DNA of 64,000 bases from Austropuccinia psidii (Eukaryota > Basidiomycota > Pucciniomycetes > Pucciniales > Sphaerophragmiaceae), in contig JALGQZ010000014.1 in NCBI GenBank assembly GCA_023105745.1, forward strand, positions 2,079,888 to 2,143,887, in the 5' to 3' direction. Shown here piece after piece: positions 10,826-23,150 of this stretch; the first letter of the stretch is position 1, and each line of letters opens with the position of its first letter. The translations under genes and the position numbers were made by a program. Below the pieces are notes generated by a model. It saw nothing but the letters and a program-made list of their open reading frames with translations. It had not been told where the DNA came from and ran no database searches.

Positions 10826-12462
10826 CTTCCCCACACCAAATATTCCTTTTGGAGCATGTTGAAAAAAGTGATGAAGCAAGAAGAAATCTTAAAGATGACA
10901 TCAAAATGGAAATTGAACTAATTACCAAGAAAATGGATAATATAACTGAGGATAACTCAAATATTTCAAAGCTAACAAAACCATTTTCCAATATAATAAG
11001 TCCTGTTAATATAAAAGTAGAAAAACCAAATACCTTTATGGAATAATCAAGCTAAAATGAAAATAACCAACTTTTAATGAAAGAAGCACCTGAGCTCAAG
11101 GAATGGCCAAAGTTTACATGAGAAGGTGAATATGACCATATATCATTCATCAAAGAAATTGATATTATGAAAAAACATTATGAAATACCAGATGAATTGA
11201 TAGCTGCAATGTTACACTAATTATTTGAGAAATCTGCAAAGAAATGGTATTATTGCATAGGACAGGCAAATTGAAATAACAACTGGCCTTTGTGGAAAAA
11301 AGAAATTCTTACCAAGTGAGAAAATGATTCCTGGAGGTATAAAATGGATAATGAATTTAATAATTCATTTTTTGACTCAGATAAGGACAAATATTTGACT
11401 TCATTCCAAAAAAAAATCTGAAATGCTGAATTCCCTATATCCAGAAATTTAACAAAAAATGGTACATATTGAAACACTCAAGGAATGTGGAGGAGAACTG
11501 AAACATGCCCCAAGTAGTAAATGCATTGAACCATTTTCCAAATAGGAGTACATTAATTCAATAGAAGATATTGTGAGAAGAACAAAGACTTTAAGAACAT
11601 GGAGTAAATTAGACATAAAGATTCCCAATAAAACATTTTTAAAGCAATATAAACACAGAGAACCTTCAAAGCCCAATAATACTAATGAGCAAAGGAAATT
11701 CCATGAATTTGGTATTATTGCACACTTTGCCAAAAATTGTGTTGAAGAAGAAAATTAATGAAAATGTGGAAACAAAAGACCACAATGATAGAAGAAAAAG
11801 AGGATGAGGAATCAGAAACTTCTTAAAGTGAATAAATCAATATAATTAATCATCAAATTAATAATTTTGATTTAATACATGAAGTATAATATTTCAACTT
11901 CGATTTGAACAAGTGGAAAAATCTGATACATTATCTAAAGAAATACAAGATTCCAAACATCCTAGAACCAAACATTGAAAATGAATGGGTTATACAGCTT
12001 TGAGGTCTATTATAAGAATTTTTATGATAAAAAAGAAAGAGGAAAAGATAAATTTAGACACAGGTGCATACTGTATGTGTGTTGGGATAAATTCTCTGAA
12101 TACACCTATATCAGATTGGGAAGAAAAACCTATACCAATAAAAGGGGACAGATTCAGAAGTGTGAGTGAAAGGATGTAACCCCTTGAAATTATTAGTTTG
12201 ACATTAATATTCACACATCCATCTCAATGTATAGGACTAAAAGTAGATTTTTCATTAATGGAAAACTGTACAAGTAAACACTTCATACTTGTAATTGATT
12301 CCTTATTGATTTATGGGATGTATATCTAAAGCCAAAAAGATAGGTATTTTAACATAGGAGATAATAAAAGACAAAAAATTGGCTTCTTTAATAATAATAA
12401 ACAAATTAATTTCATAAAAAATGAATAATCTATCCCAAAAAAACACTTATTCATAAGCTAAC
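10826..12462 (+). pseudogene. Gypsy relic C, fragment 2 (gag to protease)
   Basis: This continues relic C after the CTTCC duplication left by element A. It matches element B from about 16245 and relic D from about 29465. Recognisable parts are the capsid region (EAPELKEWPKF.., YDHISFI) and the protease core NLDTGAYCMCVG near 12050. Several stops are identical in relic D: TAA after the SETS motif, TAA after SERM, and TAA before SIPKK. The CCHC knuckle is destroyed (CHEFG-type). It ends at 12462, where element B inserted. Confidence 0.88.
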
Positions 12463-14473
12463 TGTGAGCCTTTGAGATATGACCACATACCCAATAAGGT
12501 CACAAGAGAGACTCAGAATAATTATACCTTTAAGATAATTATACTAAAATTACTTAGAATAATTATAAATTAAAAATAATTACTTTAAAAATACAAAAAT
12601 ACCATAAATTGGTACAAAAATTGGTTTAACTTAAAAACCAATGAATCAACATGTGAAATAAATCATACCATTGGATTCCCCATGGTAAAATACACATATA
12701 CCATTTTTATGGCATATCTGTAAAGTCAATATTTAATGAGTTATAAGGAATAATACCTTATAAAAACCATAAATCCTTATTTATTTCCAGAACCAATGAA
12801 GCAACATGTAAAATAAATTGTACCATTTGGTTCCCCATGAAAATTAACACATAAAACAATTAATGAGCTAATTTCCAAAGTTAATACTTAAGGAATTAAC
12901 CTGAATATATGCACTTTTTTGGTCAACACATATATTCAAGGATCATAGCTAATATCTCTGAAACTATACAAGATAGAGTGATGAACCAAAAATAAAGTTA
13001 CCACGTAATTACTGTAAGAACACAGATATAAACTTTATTTTACAAATTATAATCAAGGTTAAAACCTATGATGAAATATTGATAAAAATCAACAGAGCCA
13101 TTGATCACTTTGTTGTGAAAGTGGTCCAAACTTAAAAAGAAGCACACAGTTGGATTCTACTAGTTTATTAGTGAAGAATGATGTAATTTTTATTATTAAA
13201 TTCAGGGTACAACCCCCTGAAATCATGGTTTGAAGTTTAAAATATTGAATTTCAACAGAAAAGATGAGTTACAAGAAAAATCATCAAAATTAGAGTTTTG
13301 ATGATGTAATGAAAAGCTCTGGGCAGAATAATAAGGTTATGTCAGGCTATCAGAATTCACTCTCTGAATTTCTGTAGCGTGTAAAACTTAAAAGTTATTC
13401 AACATCAAAGTTTGAGCTTAAATTGAGCAGTTATGATCACCTACTGTAACCTTAAATTAAGTTTAACAGTCATATGAGTGATAAAATTAGTGAATACTAT
13501 TATTTTATGATTAAGACTAATAAAATCCACGAAATTTGGGGTTCTTCCAAGCCTCTGATGTCATCAACTTTAGAGTTATAGTGATAAATCTAAATAATGG
13601 TGTAATAATGATGCAATATGGTTTGATCATGATGTAATCATCTCCAAACCTTAAAATATTGATCAATTCCAGTGGATATGATCAGTACACGTCTACTAGA
13701 AGCCTGCTGGACTCTAGGAGGGAGGTATTTACTATAAATAGAGCTCTTTTTACTCTATTTTCCCCTCAGACGCATCAAAAACATTAAATCAATTAAATCA
13801 AAGGTAATTTCTTTATTCTTTATATATAAAACTATTATATTATTAAAGACCAAAGAACACCTTGTTGTAATCATCTATTTTGACTTGATTAAATCATTTA
13901 TTTAATTTTTTTTGCTAAAAATCTCTCTAAAAACTCATTTCCACGTAAAAATCTAGAATATTAGTAATTTTCTTTATTTTTATTGTAAATACAATTTGAA
14001 AAGGTTGTATTTATATTTTTTGGCGTAAAATATTACAAAATTATTATATTAAGTGCTAAAAGTAGGCTATTTTCTCTTATTACAATAATTTTCTCTTTAT
14101 TATCATTTTAATAATTCCTTAATTAATATAAATAGTATTTATATTAATTTATAGCTTTAATATTGGTAATATTATTGTTATTAATTGTTTTTTATTAATA
14201 AAAAACAATTTTTTACGCCTTTATTATTTGTTTGTAACAATAATAAAGAGCTTTTAAATATATTAATTATTTCATATTAATATATTTATTTTATAATATA
14301 AATTATATTATTATAATTTTATTAATAATATAATTATTTTTACGCCGTAATTATAATAATTCTTTATTATTATAATTATTTTTATCTTATTTATTTCATT
14401 CATAAGGACATTCATAGTACAATAAGTAAAATATTAGTAATTTTTACTTATTGTTTCATAGTCAAACCTTACA
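12463..14473 (+). repeat. Element B 5' LTR
   Basis: This 2011-bp LTR contains two copies of a CCAATGAA..CAACATGT..ACCATTGG/ACCATTTGG..CCCCATG module (about 12640-12690 and 12790-12835). A stem-loop lies at 13103-13126 (GATCACTTT, loop GTTGTG, AAAGTGGTC). A TATA box is at 13733-13740. The 3' half is very AT-rich. Confidence 0.94.
13733..13740 (+). promoter_or_regulatory. Element B LTR TATA box
   Basis: TATAAATA is followed by GAGCTC, a pyrimidine-rich stretch and CCCCTCAGACGC about 25-35 bp downstream, a likely transcription start region. The same block is conserved in the other LTR (22363-22370) and in G1/G2 on the minus strand (60847-60855, 62910-62918). A splice donor, AAG/GTAATT, follows at 13803/13804. 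Confidence 0.7.
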
Positions 14474-14492
14474 TTTGGGGGCCTGGCCGTGA
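14474..14492 (+). other. Element B primer-binding site
   Basis: TTTGGGGGCCTGGCCGTGA follows the LTR end directly. It is shared almost exactly with element A, whose LTRs look unrelated over most of their length, and with relic D. Confidence 0.78.
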
Positions 14493-14963
14493 TATTTACT
14501 TAAAAGACCTTTTAAAAAGATTCTAATTGGGCTTATCCAATAATAAATTATATTTATAATCATAAAATTATATAATAATTTTATATTTTATTGATTTTAA
14601 AAGCTATTGAGGAATTTGGAAAGAAATTGTACTGTCTTACACGTGGTTTTTCACATCCTTAGACTTGCAAGAAATTTCTTTGAGTGACTCTAGTGATTAA
14701 AAAAAGATATTTTATAGATTAAAAATAATTTTTTATAATTTAATTTTCTAAAGAATCATATTCATTTTTTATTTTATTCTTTAAAAATAAATATAAAGAA
14801 TATTAAAAAATATTAAAAACCAATAAAAAAGTTATTTTTATTCATTTTTATTCATTTCAATTTTTTAAAAAGATATAAAAGCAATTTCTACGTGGAAAAT
14901 TGCCATATATTGCCAAAAAATAACACTTCTTATAAAAGACTTATATTTATTTGTCTTTTTTAG

Positions 14964-15356
14964 TGTTTGAAGATAACCCAACAGAAGACAACAAAGCTAC
15001 TGTTGAGAGATTGGTGGAAGAAACTTGTCAAAGTTCTCCAACACCAGTTATCACCAAAAGAAAGAAAGCTAAGAAATTAGACTTTCCAGGACCCACCATT
15101 CAAGACTCTGAAGGTGAGCACCTCTTTTATAATTGCCATAAAAAAGAATTTTTATTCTAAAATACTTTTATTTTTCTTATTCCTTAAACTATGACTACCA
15201 GAAGAGGTTCCCAATACTCCATCCAATCAGATGGAGCTGGACTCAGAGGTAGAACTGATCCCTCAAAAGGGAAAAGAAAGGGCAATATCCTCAGTGGAGC
15301 AGAATCCAAACAAGGAAGTGCCTTATCCCAAAGGCAAGTCCCAGAAATGCCCATGA
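14964..15356 (+). CDS. Element B spliced accessory ORF
   Basis: Exon 1 (14964-15113) follows a pyrimidine-rich acceptor ending TTTTTTAG at 14963. It encodes an acidic then basic segment (EDNPTEDNKATVERL, TKRKKAKKLDFPGP). A donor GAAG/GTGAGC at 15113/15114 and the acceptor CTACCAG ending at 15201 define an 88-nt intron. Joined in phase 1, exon 2 (15202-15356) adds about 50 residues (EEVPNTP.., MELDSEVELIPQKGKER) and ends at TGA 15354-15356. The product would be about 100 residues, in a frame different from gag, whose ATG at 15191 lies inside this intron. No ATG is visible at the exon 1 start. The same splice sites are kept in relics C and D. Function unknown; the splicing is a prediction. Confidence 0.5.
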
Positions 15357-18300
15357 TATCTGAACCTGAATTGGAGCTAAGTATGAGTAACTCAAATAGG
15401 TACAAATCACATTCAGAGGGCTCAAATAGACATCTACATGAGCCAGTACAAGCAGTATTACACAGTGTACAAGGACAAAGATTGGGAAATGCTGCCTCAA
15501 ATACACCAAGGAGTGATGAACTCCTGGCACATCCTGAAAAAGTTCCTCAAAGAGGAGGAGATAGTGAAATACTCCAATGGATAGAATCCACTGTCATCCA
15601 AACCTCAAATCAAAAAAATCAAGGATTACCACACCAAAAAGAGGGAGGCAACCAAGGAAGAAGCCCCAGTAGCTTCTACCAGCAAGCCCCAAGCCAACCC
15701 ACTTCCCCAAGAAGGGAAGAAGAACAAAAAAAAGAATTGGAGGAAACCATATTCCCCAAGCTACAGGATCCCAAAAATCCAAAAGGATGCCATGGAAAAT
15801 GTTTTCAACATGGCCAGAACTTTGATGGAATTCAAAGACAAAGAGGAACAAAGAATGAGACAACCCCATTTCCCAAAGAAATAACCTTGTCCCCTGATGT
15901 TGTAAATACTTTAACAGAGCTTAAAAATAGTATTTTACCTCTTAAAGACATTAAAAATAGTTTATTATCTTTCCAAGAAATAAATAATAGCTTATCATCT
16001 TTAACCAAACTTGTTGTACAAAATAAGAAAGAAATTGATAACATAAAATTTATGATTGAAAACAATAAACCAAAAGTATTAATTGACAATACTCAGAAAT
16101 TAATACAAGGACAACAAGAATTGTACAAATACATAAGTGATATCAAATAGAAAACTTTGACAATCAATTATGATGTGAATATTGACAATCTTACAGAAAA
16201 ATTAAACAAATTAAGTATTTCTGTAGAAAAATTTGAAGAAAAGACTTCATCACACCAAAAATTACTTTTGGACCATGTGGAAAAAAGTGATGAATCAAGA
16301 ATGCATCTAAAAGATGATATTCAAAGTGAAATAAGGCTTATTACTGAAAAAATGGATAAAATGAATGAGGCTAATTTAAATATGCCAAAGTTATCAACTC
16401 CATTTTCTCATATAAGAAGCCCTGTTAAAACAAAAGAGGAATTGACAAATCCTTTCATAACAGACTTGAGTCACCAAGAAAATAACCAAGTCTTAATGAA
16501 AGAAGCACCTCAGCTGAAAGAATGGCGAACATTCACAGGAGAAGGTGAATATGACCACATGTCATTTATTAAAACAATTGACATGTTACAAGAAGACTAT
16601 GCCATACCAGATGAATTAATCACTGAAAGATTACATTCATTGTTTGAGAAATCTGCAAAAAGATGGTATTATGGCATAAGACAAACAAATGGCAAAAATA
16701 CCTGGTCTTGGTGGAAACAAGAAATAATCACCAAGTGGGCAAATGATGCCTGGAGGTACAAAATAGAAAATGCATTTGAAAATTCTTTCTTTGACCCAGA
16801 TAAAGATAAAACTTTAACCTTGTTCTTAAAACAAGTTGAAAGACTTAATGCATTGTACCCAGAAATGTCACAAAAGATGGTGCATATGAAAATACTCAAG
16901 AAATGTGGAGGAGAGCTAGAACATGCCCTAAGAAGCAGGTGTATAGAACCATGCTCCACAGAAGAGTACATTAATGCACTGGAAGACATAGTGACAAGAA
17001 AAAAAATTGGCAGGACTTGGAAGAAATTGGACATGAAAAGCCCAAACAAACCATTTATCAAAAAAGATAAATCAAAAGAATCCTTCAAGCCCAATACATC
17101 CAACAATAATGAGCAAAGAAAATGCCATAAATGTGGAGGTATTGGACACTTAGCCAATAATTTCCTAAAAAAGGCAAAAATCAATGAAATTGTGGAAACA
17201 GAAAACCACAATGACAAAGAGGAAGAATCTGACTCTGAAAAAGAGACAGAAGAATCAGAAACTTCTGAAAGTGATGAAATCAATATAATTAATGCAGAAA
17301 TTAATAATATTGATATAATTTATGAAGTACTGGATGTCAACTCAAACTTACCACAAGTTGGAACATCTGACACAAACCTGACAAATGTGCAAGATGCCAA
17401 ACTGTACAAAACCAAACCTGCAAGAGGAATGGGGTATACAGCTGGAAAATCAAGTATAAGTATTGTCATGGTTGATAACCAAGAAGCAAAGGTGAACTTG
17501 GATACAGGAGCATATTGCACCTGTGTTGGTAAAAGTTATTTAAGTACAATTGTTCCAGACTGGCATGAAAAACTTATACCAATCCAAGGTGTCAAATTTA
17601 GTAGTGCAAGTGAAAGCATGATGCCCCTTGGAATAATTGACTTAACACTTATTTTCCCTCACCCTTCACAATGTGTCAGAATTAAAGTGGAATTTGTGGT
17701 AATGGACAACTGTACCAGTAATCACTTTATCCTGGGAAATGACTACTTATCAATCTATGGTATAGATATCTCTAACCAGAAGGATAGATATTTTACTATA
17801 GGAGACAATAAGAGACAAAAGTTTGGCTTCTTAAATAACAAAAAACAAAATACAGTTATTAAGAAGGAAGAAAAGATTCCAGAAAAGGAACTTTTTATAT
17901 CTGAACAACTTAAAGAGGCAGAATTCAATCAAGAATTAACAGAAAAAATGAAAGAAAAATTGATTAACCTCTTATTTAAGTACAAAGATGCCTTTGCAAC
18001 TGACAAAGAGCCACTAGGTGCTATAATTGGGAATGAAGTAGACATAATTCTTAATGTGGAAAAGCCTTACCCACCCTTACTGAGAAGACCAGCTTACCCA
18101 GCTAGTCCAAGGGCTAGAGAAGCCTTAGAGGTACACATTAAAGAATTAATGGACCTTGGAGTATTAAGAAAAGTTGGACATAATGAACAGGTAGAAGTTA
18201 CTACTCCTGTCATTATAACTTGGCATAATGGAAAATCAAGGATGGTAGGAGACTTCAGAGCCCTGAACACCTATACCATTCCAGATAGATATCCAATACC

Positions 18301-20989
18301 TAGAATCCATGAGACATTGACACAATTGTCACAAGCTAAGTTCATTACAGCTATGGATGCCTTAAAAGGTTTTCATCAAAATGTCTTAACAGACAATGCC
18401 AAAAAACTACTGAGGATAATAGTCCACTGTGGAATTTTTGAATACTTAAGAATGCCATTTGGGATAAAAAATGCACCTTCCCATTACCAAAGAATGATGA
18501 ATACCATATTTCCTGAAGAATTATCAGAAGGATGGCTAATTATCTATATTGATGATATCATAGCTTGCTCAGAAACTTGGGAAAATCACCTTACAAGACT
18601 AGAAAGGGTACTACAAAAAATAGTCCAAGTGAATATGAAAATTTCCTTGAAAAAGTGTCATTTTGCATATAGTGAATTAAAAGCACTAGGACATGTTGTA
18701 TCTGGACTTAGTCTAGGCATAGACAAAAATAAAGTGGCAGCAGTACTACTTAAACCAATGCCTCAAACCAAAAAAGAAATGCAATCATTTTTAGGATTTG
18801 CTGGTTACTAAGGACAGCATATAAAGGACTTTTCAAAAATTGCCAAATCCTTATATAAATTATGTGACCAACAAACAGTTTATGAAATGACTGAAGAAAG
18901 AGTCAAGGCATATAAAGAATTGAAAAATTCACTAACAAATGCCCCATTTCTTCTAATGCCAGATTGGAAACTACCATTCAAACTATACATTGATGCTTGT
19001 GGAGAAGGACTAGGAGCTGCACTTCACCAAACACAAATTATCAATGATAAACCAGTAGAAGGACCAATTTGTTTTATTTCAAGGCAGATAAAGCCAACAG
19101 AAGCAAGTTATGGAGCCAGCCAAATGGAATGCTTATGCTTAGTGTGGGCTTTAGAAAAACTGCATTATTATTTGGATGGCACAGTATTTGATGTAATCAC
19201 AGACTGTAATGCTGTGAAATCACTATTAAATATGAAGACTCCAAATAGACATATGCTGAGATGGCAAATTGCTATCCAAGAATACAGAGGAAATATGAAT
19301 ATTGTTCATAAATCTGGTAATATCCACAAAAATGCAGATGGTCTTAGCAGATCGGCTCTAGAAAATACCCCTGACAATCCAGCATGGGTGCCACAAGAAG
19401 AACACCATATAGAAGGAATATGTGTTACAGATATTGGCACAGAATTCTTTAACCAAGTTAAAGAAAGCTATAAGATAGACAAAAATTGCCATATCTCAAG
19501 CCAACTTCTAATGAAAGACTGCAAAGACCCATCACTTTCATCAAAACTAGATGAAACATGGAAAAAGGCATATGATGAAGGAAGATTCCACCTCCTTGAT
19601 GGAATCCTTTACCATAGAACAAAACACACATGTGTTATGGCCTTAACAGATAGAACCCTGATAAACACTATTTTACATGAATGTCATGACAGTGTTGCAG
19701 CTGGACACCTTTCAGAAGATAGAACACTAGAAAGGGTGAAAACCTGCTCTTGGTGGCCAAATTGGAAGAAAGATGTTACAGAATACTGCCAAACCTGTGA
19801 CAGATGTCAAAAAGCCAACAGAGCCACAGGAAAGAAATTTGGAATGATGATCCAAATCCAAGAACCAAAATCCCCATGGGAAATAGTTCATATGGATTGG
19901 GTAACAGCCTTAGCTCCAGGAGGAGACAGGAGTTATAATGCATGCCTAGTGTTAGTTGACAGATACAGTAAAACTCCCATGTTCTTACCATGTCATAAAG
20001 ATGACACAGCTATGGACACAGCCATAATGATATGGAATAAAGTTATTAGCCATACAGGCTTATTCCAGAATATTATAAGTGACAGAGACCCAAAGTTCAC
20101 TTCAGCATTATGCACAAATCTCCATAACTTATTTGGGACAAAGCTATCATTCTCAACAGCTTACCATCCCCAAACTGATGGTTTAGCAGAAAGAATGATA
20201 CAGACCTTAGAGGACATGATCAGAAGATGCTGTGCTTATGGACTAGAATTCAAAGATTCTGATGGTTTTACCCATGATTAGTGTACACTAATACCAGCTC
20301 TTGAACTAGCATATAAGACATCAATCCATTCTTCTACTGGCAAAACACCAGCAATGCTAGAAAAAGGTTGGAATCCAAGACTTCCTTATGACACCCTCAA
20401 AAAGGACTTAGTGGATATACATCCAACAGCAAGCAGCTTTAAAATAATGCTTGACAAGGCAAGATACCATGCAAACAGATGTATGCAAGATTCTTTCAAA
20501 TATGCAAAAGAAAGATGGGATAAAAGTCATAAGCCACCTGATTTCAAAATAGGAGACTTGGTACTAGTATCAACCCTTAATTTCAATAACATAAAAGGCC
20601 CAAAGAAATTGAAAGATTCCTTTGCAGGACCATTTATGATAAAAGCACTTCATGGACCCAATGCTGTGCAATTAGAACTCACAGGTGAACTAATGAACAA
20701 ACACCCAACTTTCCCTGTAAGTCTGATAAAACCTTACAGTTAAAGTGACAAGGAGTTATTTCCACTAAGAAATAAACCCCCACTTGAAATTCCCCCCTTG
20801 GAAGAAGGAGAGGAAAAGAAAATAGTAAAAGTCCTTAAAGAAAGAAGGACAAGAAACAAAAAAGAAAGGGAATACCTTGTAAGGTATAGAAATTCAACTC
20901 AAGAAGATGAATGGCTACTTGAGAAAGATTCAAAAATTGCTGATAAACTACTAAGAAGGTTCAGACATGAAAGAAAGCCTGAAAAATAG
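15191..20989 (+). pseudogene. Element B gag-pol polyprotein (four internal stops)
   Basis: One frame of about 1932 codons runs from the ATG at 15191 to the stop at 20989. There are no frameshifts but four stops: TAG 16148, TAA 18809, TAG 20279 and TAA 20741. Domains in order are Gln/Ser-rich gag N-terminus, coiled coil, capsid (EAPQLKEWRTFTGEGEYDHM, WWKQEIITKWAND), a zinc knuckle at ~17122 whose last Cys is Phe (CHKCGGIGHLANNF), protease LDTGAYC (DTG at 17501), RT IIYIDDII (~18540), RNase H ([29 protein letters not shown]), integrase zinc region ([12 protein letters not shown]), core ([28 protein letters not shown]) and a chromodomain-like tail (YLVRYRN..EDEWL). The stop at 20279 falls where a Trp (HDWCTL) is expected, consistent with G-to-A change. 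Confidence 0.93.
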
Positions 20990-21090
20990 AAAAGTTAAGC
21001 ATTGTTGAGCTTCAAGACTAACAAAGTCTATTGAAGAGGTAGGACAGTGGATGATACCCTAATTACACATATCAGATTGTGGTACAATCT

Positions 21091-21107
21091 TTTTTGGTGG
21101 TAGGAAA
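21091..21107 (+). other. Element B polypurine tract
   Basis: A T-rich stretch followed by GGTGGTAGGAAA abuts the 3' LTR start. Relic D keeps GGAGGTAGGAAA at the same place (37838-37849), and the minus-strand copy G keeps AGTGGTAGGGAA before its LTR. Confidence 0.75.
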
Positions 21108-23150
21108 TGTGAGCCTTTGAGATATGACCACATACCCAATAAGGTCACAAGAAAGACTCAGAATAATTATACCTTTAAGATAATTATACTAAAATTACTT
21201 AGAATAATTATACATTAAAAATACAAAAATACCATAAATTGGTACAAAAATTGGTTTAACTTAAAAACCAATGAATCAACATGTGAAATAAATTATACCA
21301 TTGGATTCCCCATGGTAAAATACACATATACCATTTTTATGGCATATCTGTAAAGTCAATATTTAATGAGTTATAAGGAATAATACCTTATAAAAACCAT
21401 AAATCCTTATTTATTTCCAGAACCAATGAAGCAACATGTAAAATAAATTGTACCATTTGGTTCCCCATAAAAATTAACACATAAAACAATTAATGAGCTA
21501 ATTTCCAAAGTTAATACTTAAGGAATTAACCTGAATATATGCACTTTTTTGGTCAACGCATATATTCAAGGATCATAGCTAATATCTCTTAAACTATACA
21601 AGATAGAGTGATGAACCAAAAATAAAGTTACCACGTAATTACTGTAAGAACACAGATATAAACTTTATTTTACAAATTATAATCAAGGTTAAAACCTATG
21701 ATGAAATATTGATAAAAATCAACAGAGCCATTGATCACTTTGTTGTGAAAGTGGTCCAAACTTAAAAAGAAGCACACAGTTGGATTCTACTAGTTTATTA
21801 GTGAAGAATGATGTAATTTTTATTATTAAATTCAGGGTACAACCCCCTGAAATCATGGTTTGAAGTTTAAAATATTGAATTTCAACAGAAAAGATGAGTT
21901 ACAAGAAAAATCATCAAAATTAGAGTTTTGATGATGTAATGAAAAGCTCTGGGCAGCATAATAAGGTTATGTCAGGCTATCAGAATTCACTCTCTGAATT
22001 TCTGTAGCGTGTAAAACTTAAAAGTTATTCAACATCAAAGTTTGAGCTTAAATTGAGCAGTTATGATCACCTACTGTAACCTTAAATTAAGTTTAACAGT
22101 CATATGAGTGATAAAATTAGTGAATACTATTAGTTTATGATTAAAAATAATAAAATCCACGAAATTTGGGGTTCTGCCAAGCCTCTGATGTCATCAACTT
22201 TAGAGTTATAGTGATAACTCTAAATAATGGTGTAATAATGATGCAATATGGTTTGATCATGATGTAATCATCTCCAAACCTTAAAATATTGATCAATTCC
22301 AGTGGATATGATCAGTACACGTCTACTAGAAGCCTACTGGACTCTAGGAGGGAGGTATTTACTATAAATAGAGCTCTTTTTACTCTATTTTCCCCTCAGA
22401 CGCATCAAAAACATTAAATCAATTAAATCAAAGGTAATTTCTTTATTCTTTATATATAAAACTACTATATTATTAAAGACCAAAGATCACCTTTTTGTAA
22501 TAATCTATTTTGACTTTATTAAATCATTTATTTAATTGTTTTTGCTAAAAATCTCTCTAAAAACTCATTTCCACGTAAAAATCTAGAATATTAGTAATTT
22601 TCTTTATTTTTATTGTAAAGACAATTTGAAAAGGTTGTATTTATATTTTTTGGCGTAAAATATTACAAAATTATTATATTAAGTGTTAAAAGTAGGTTAT
22701 TTTCTCTTATTACAATAATTTTCTCTTTATTATCATTTTAATAATTCCTTAATTAATATAAATAGTATTTATATTAATTTATAACTTTAATATTGGTAAT
22801 ATTATTGTTATTAATTGTTTTTTATTAATAAAAAACAATTTTTTATGCCTTTATTATTTGTTTGTAACAATAATAAAGAGCTTTTAAATATATTAATTAT
22901 TTCATATTAATATATTTATTTTATTATATTATATTTTATAATATAAATTATATTATTATAATTTTATTAATAATATAAATTATATTATTATAATTTTATT
23001 AATAATATAATTATTTTTAAGCCATAATTATAATAATTCTTTATTATTATAATTATTCTTATCTTATTTATTTCATTCATAAGGACATTCATAGTACAAT
23101 AAGTAAAATATTAGTAATTTTTACTTATTGTTTCATAGTCAAACCTTACA
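21108..23150 (+). repeat. Element B 3' LTR
   Basis: This 2043-bp partner of 12463-14473 has the TATA box at 22363-22370 and the stem-loop at 21733-21756. It is longer mainly because of a duplicated AT-rich block near 22925-23000; it also lacks a short block found after the start of the 5' LTR. Confidence 0.94.

Larger units (their letters stand above)
12463..23150 (+). mobile_element. Element B: full-length Ty3/Gypsy LTR retrotransposon
   Basis: This complete element of about 10.7 kb has LTRs at 12463-14473 (2011 bp) and 21108-23150 (2043 bp), with TGTGAGCC starts and CCTTACA ends. The flanks are CTAAC (12458-12462) and TTAAC (23151-23155), a target duplication with one mismatch. The same site, uninterrupted, is visible in relic D at about 31094. 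Internal order is PBS, accessory exons, gag-pol, purine tract. By eye the LTRs differ by roughly 25 substitutions plus a few indels, so B looks somewhat older than A. It interrupts relic C. Its gag-pol is dead through four stops. Confidence 0.95.
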
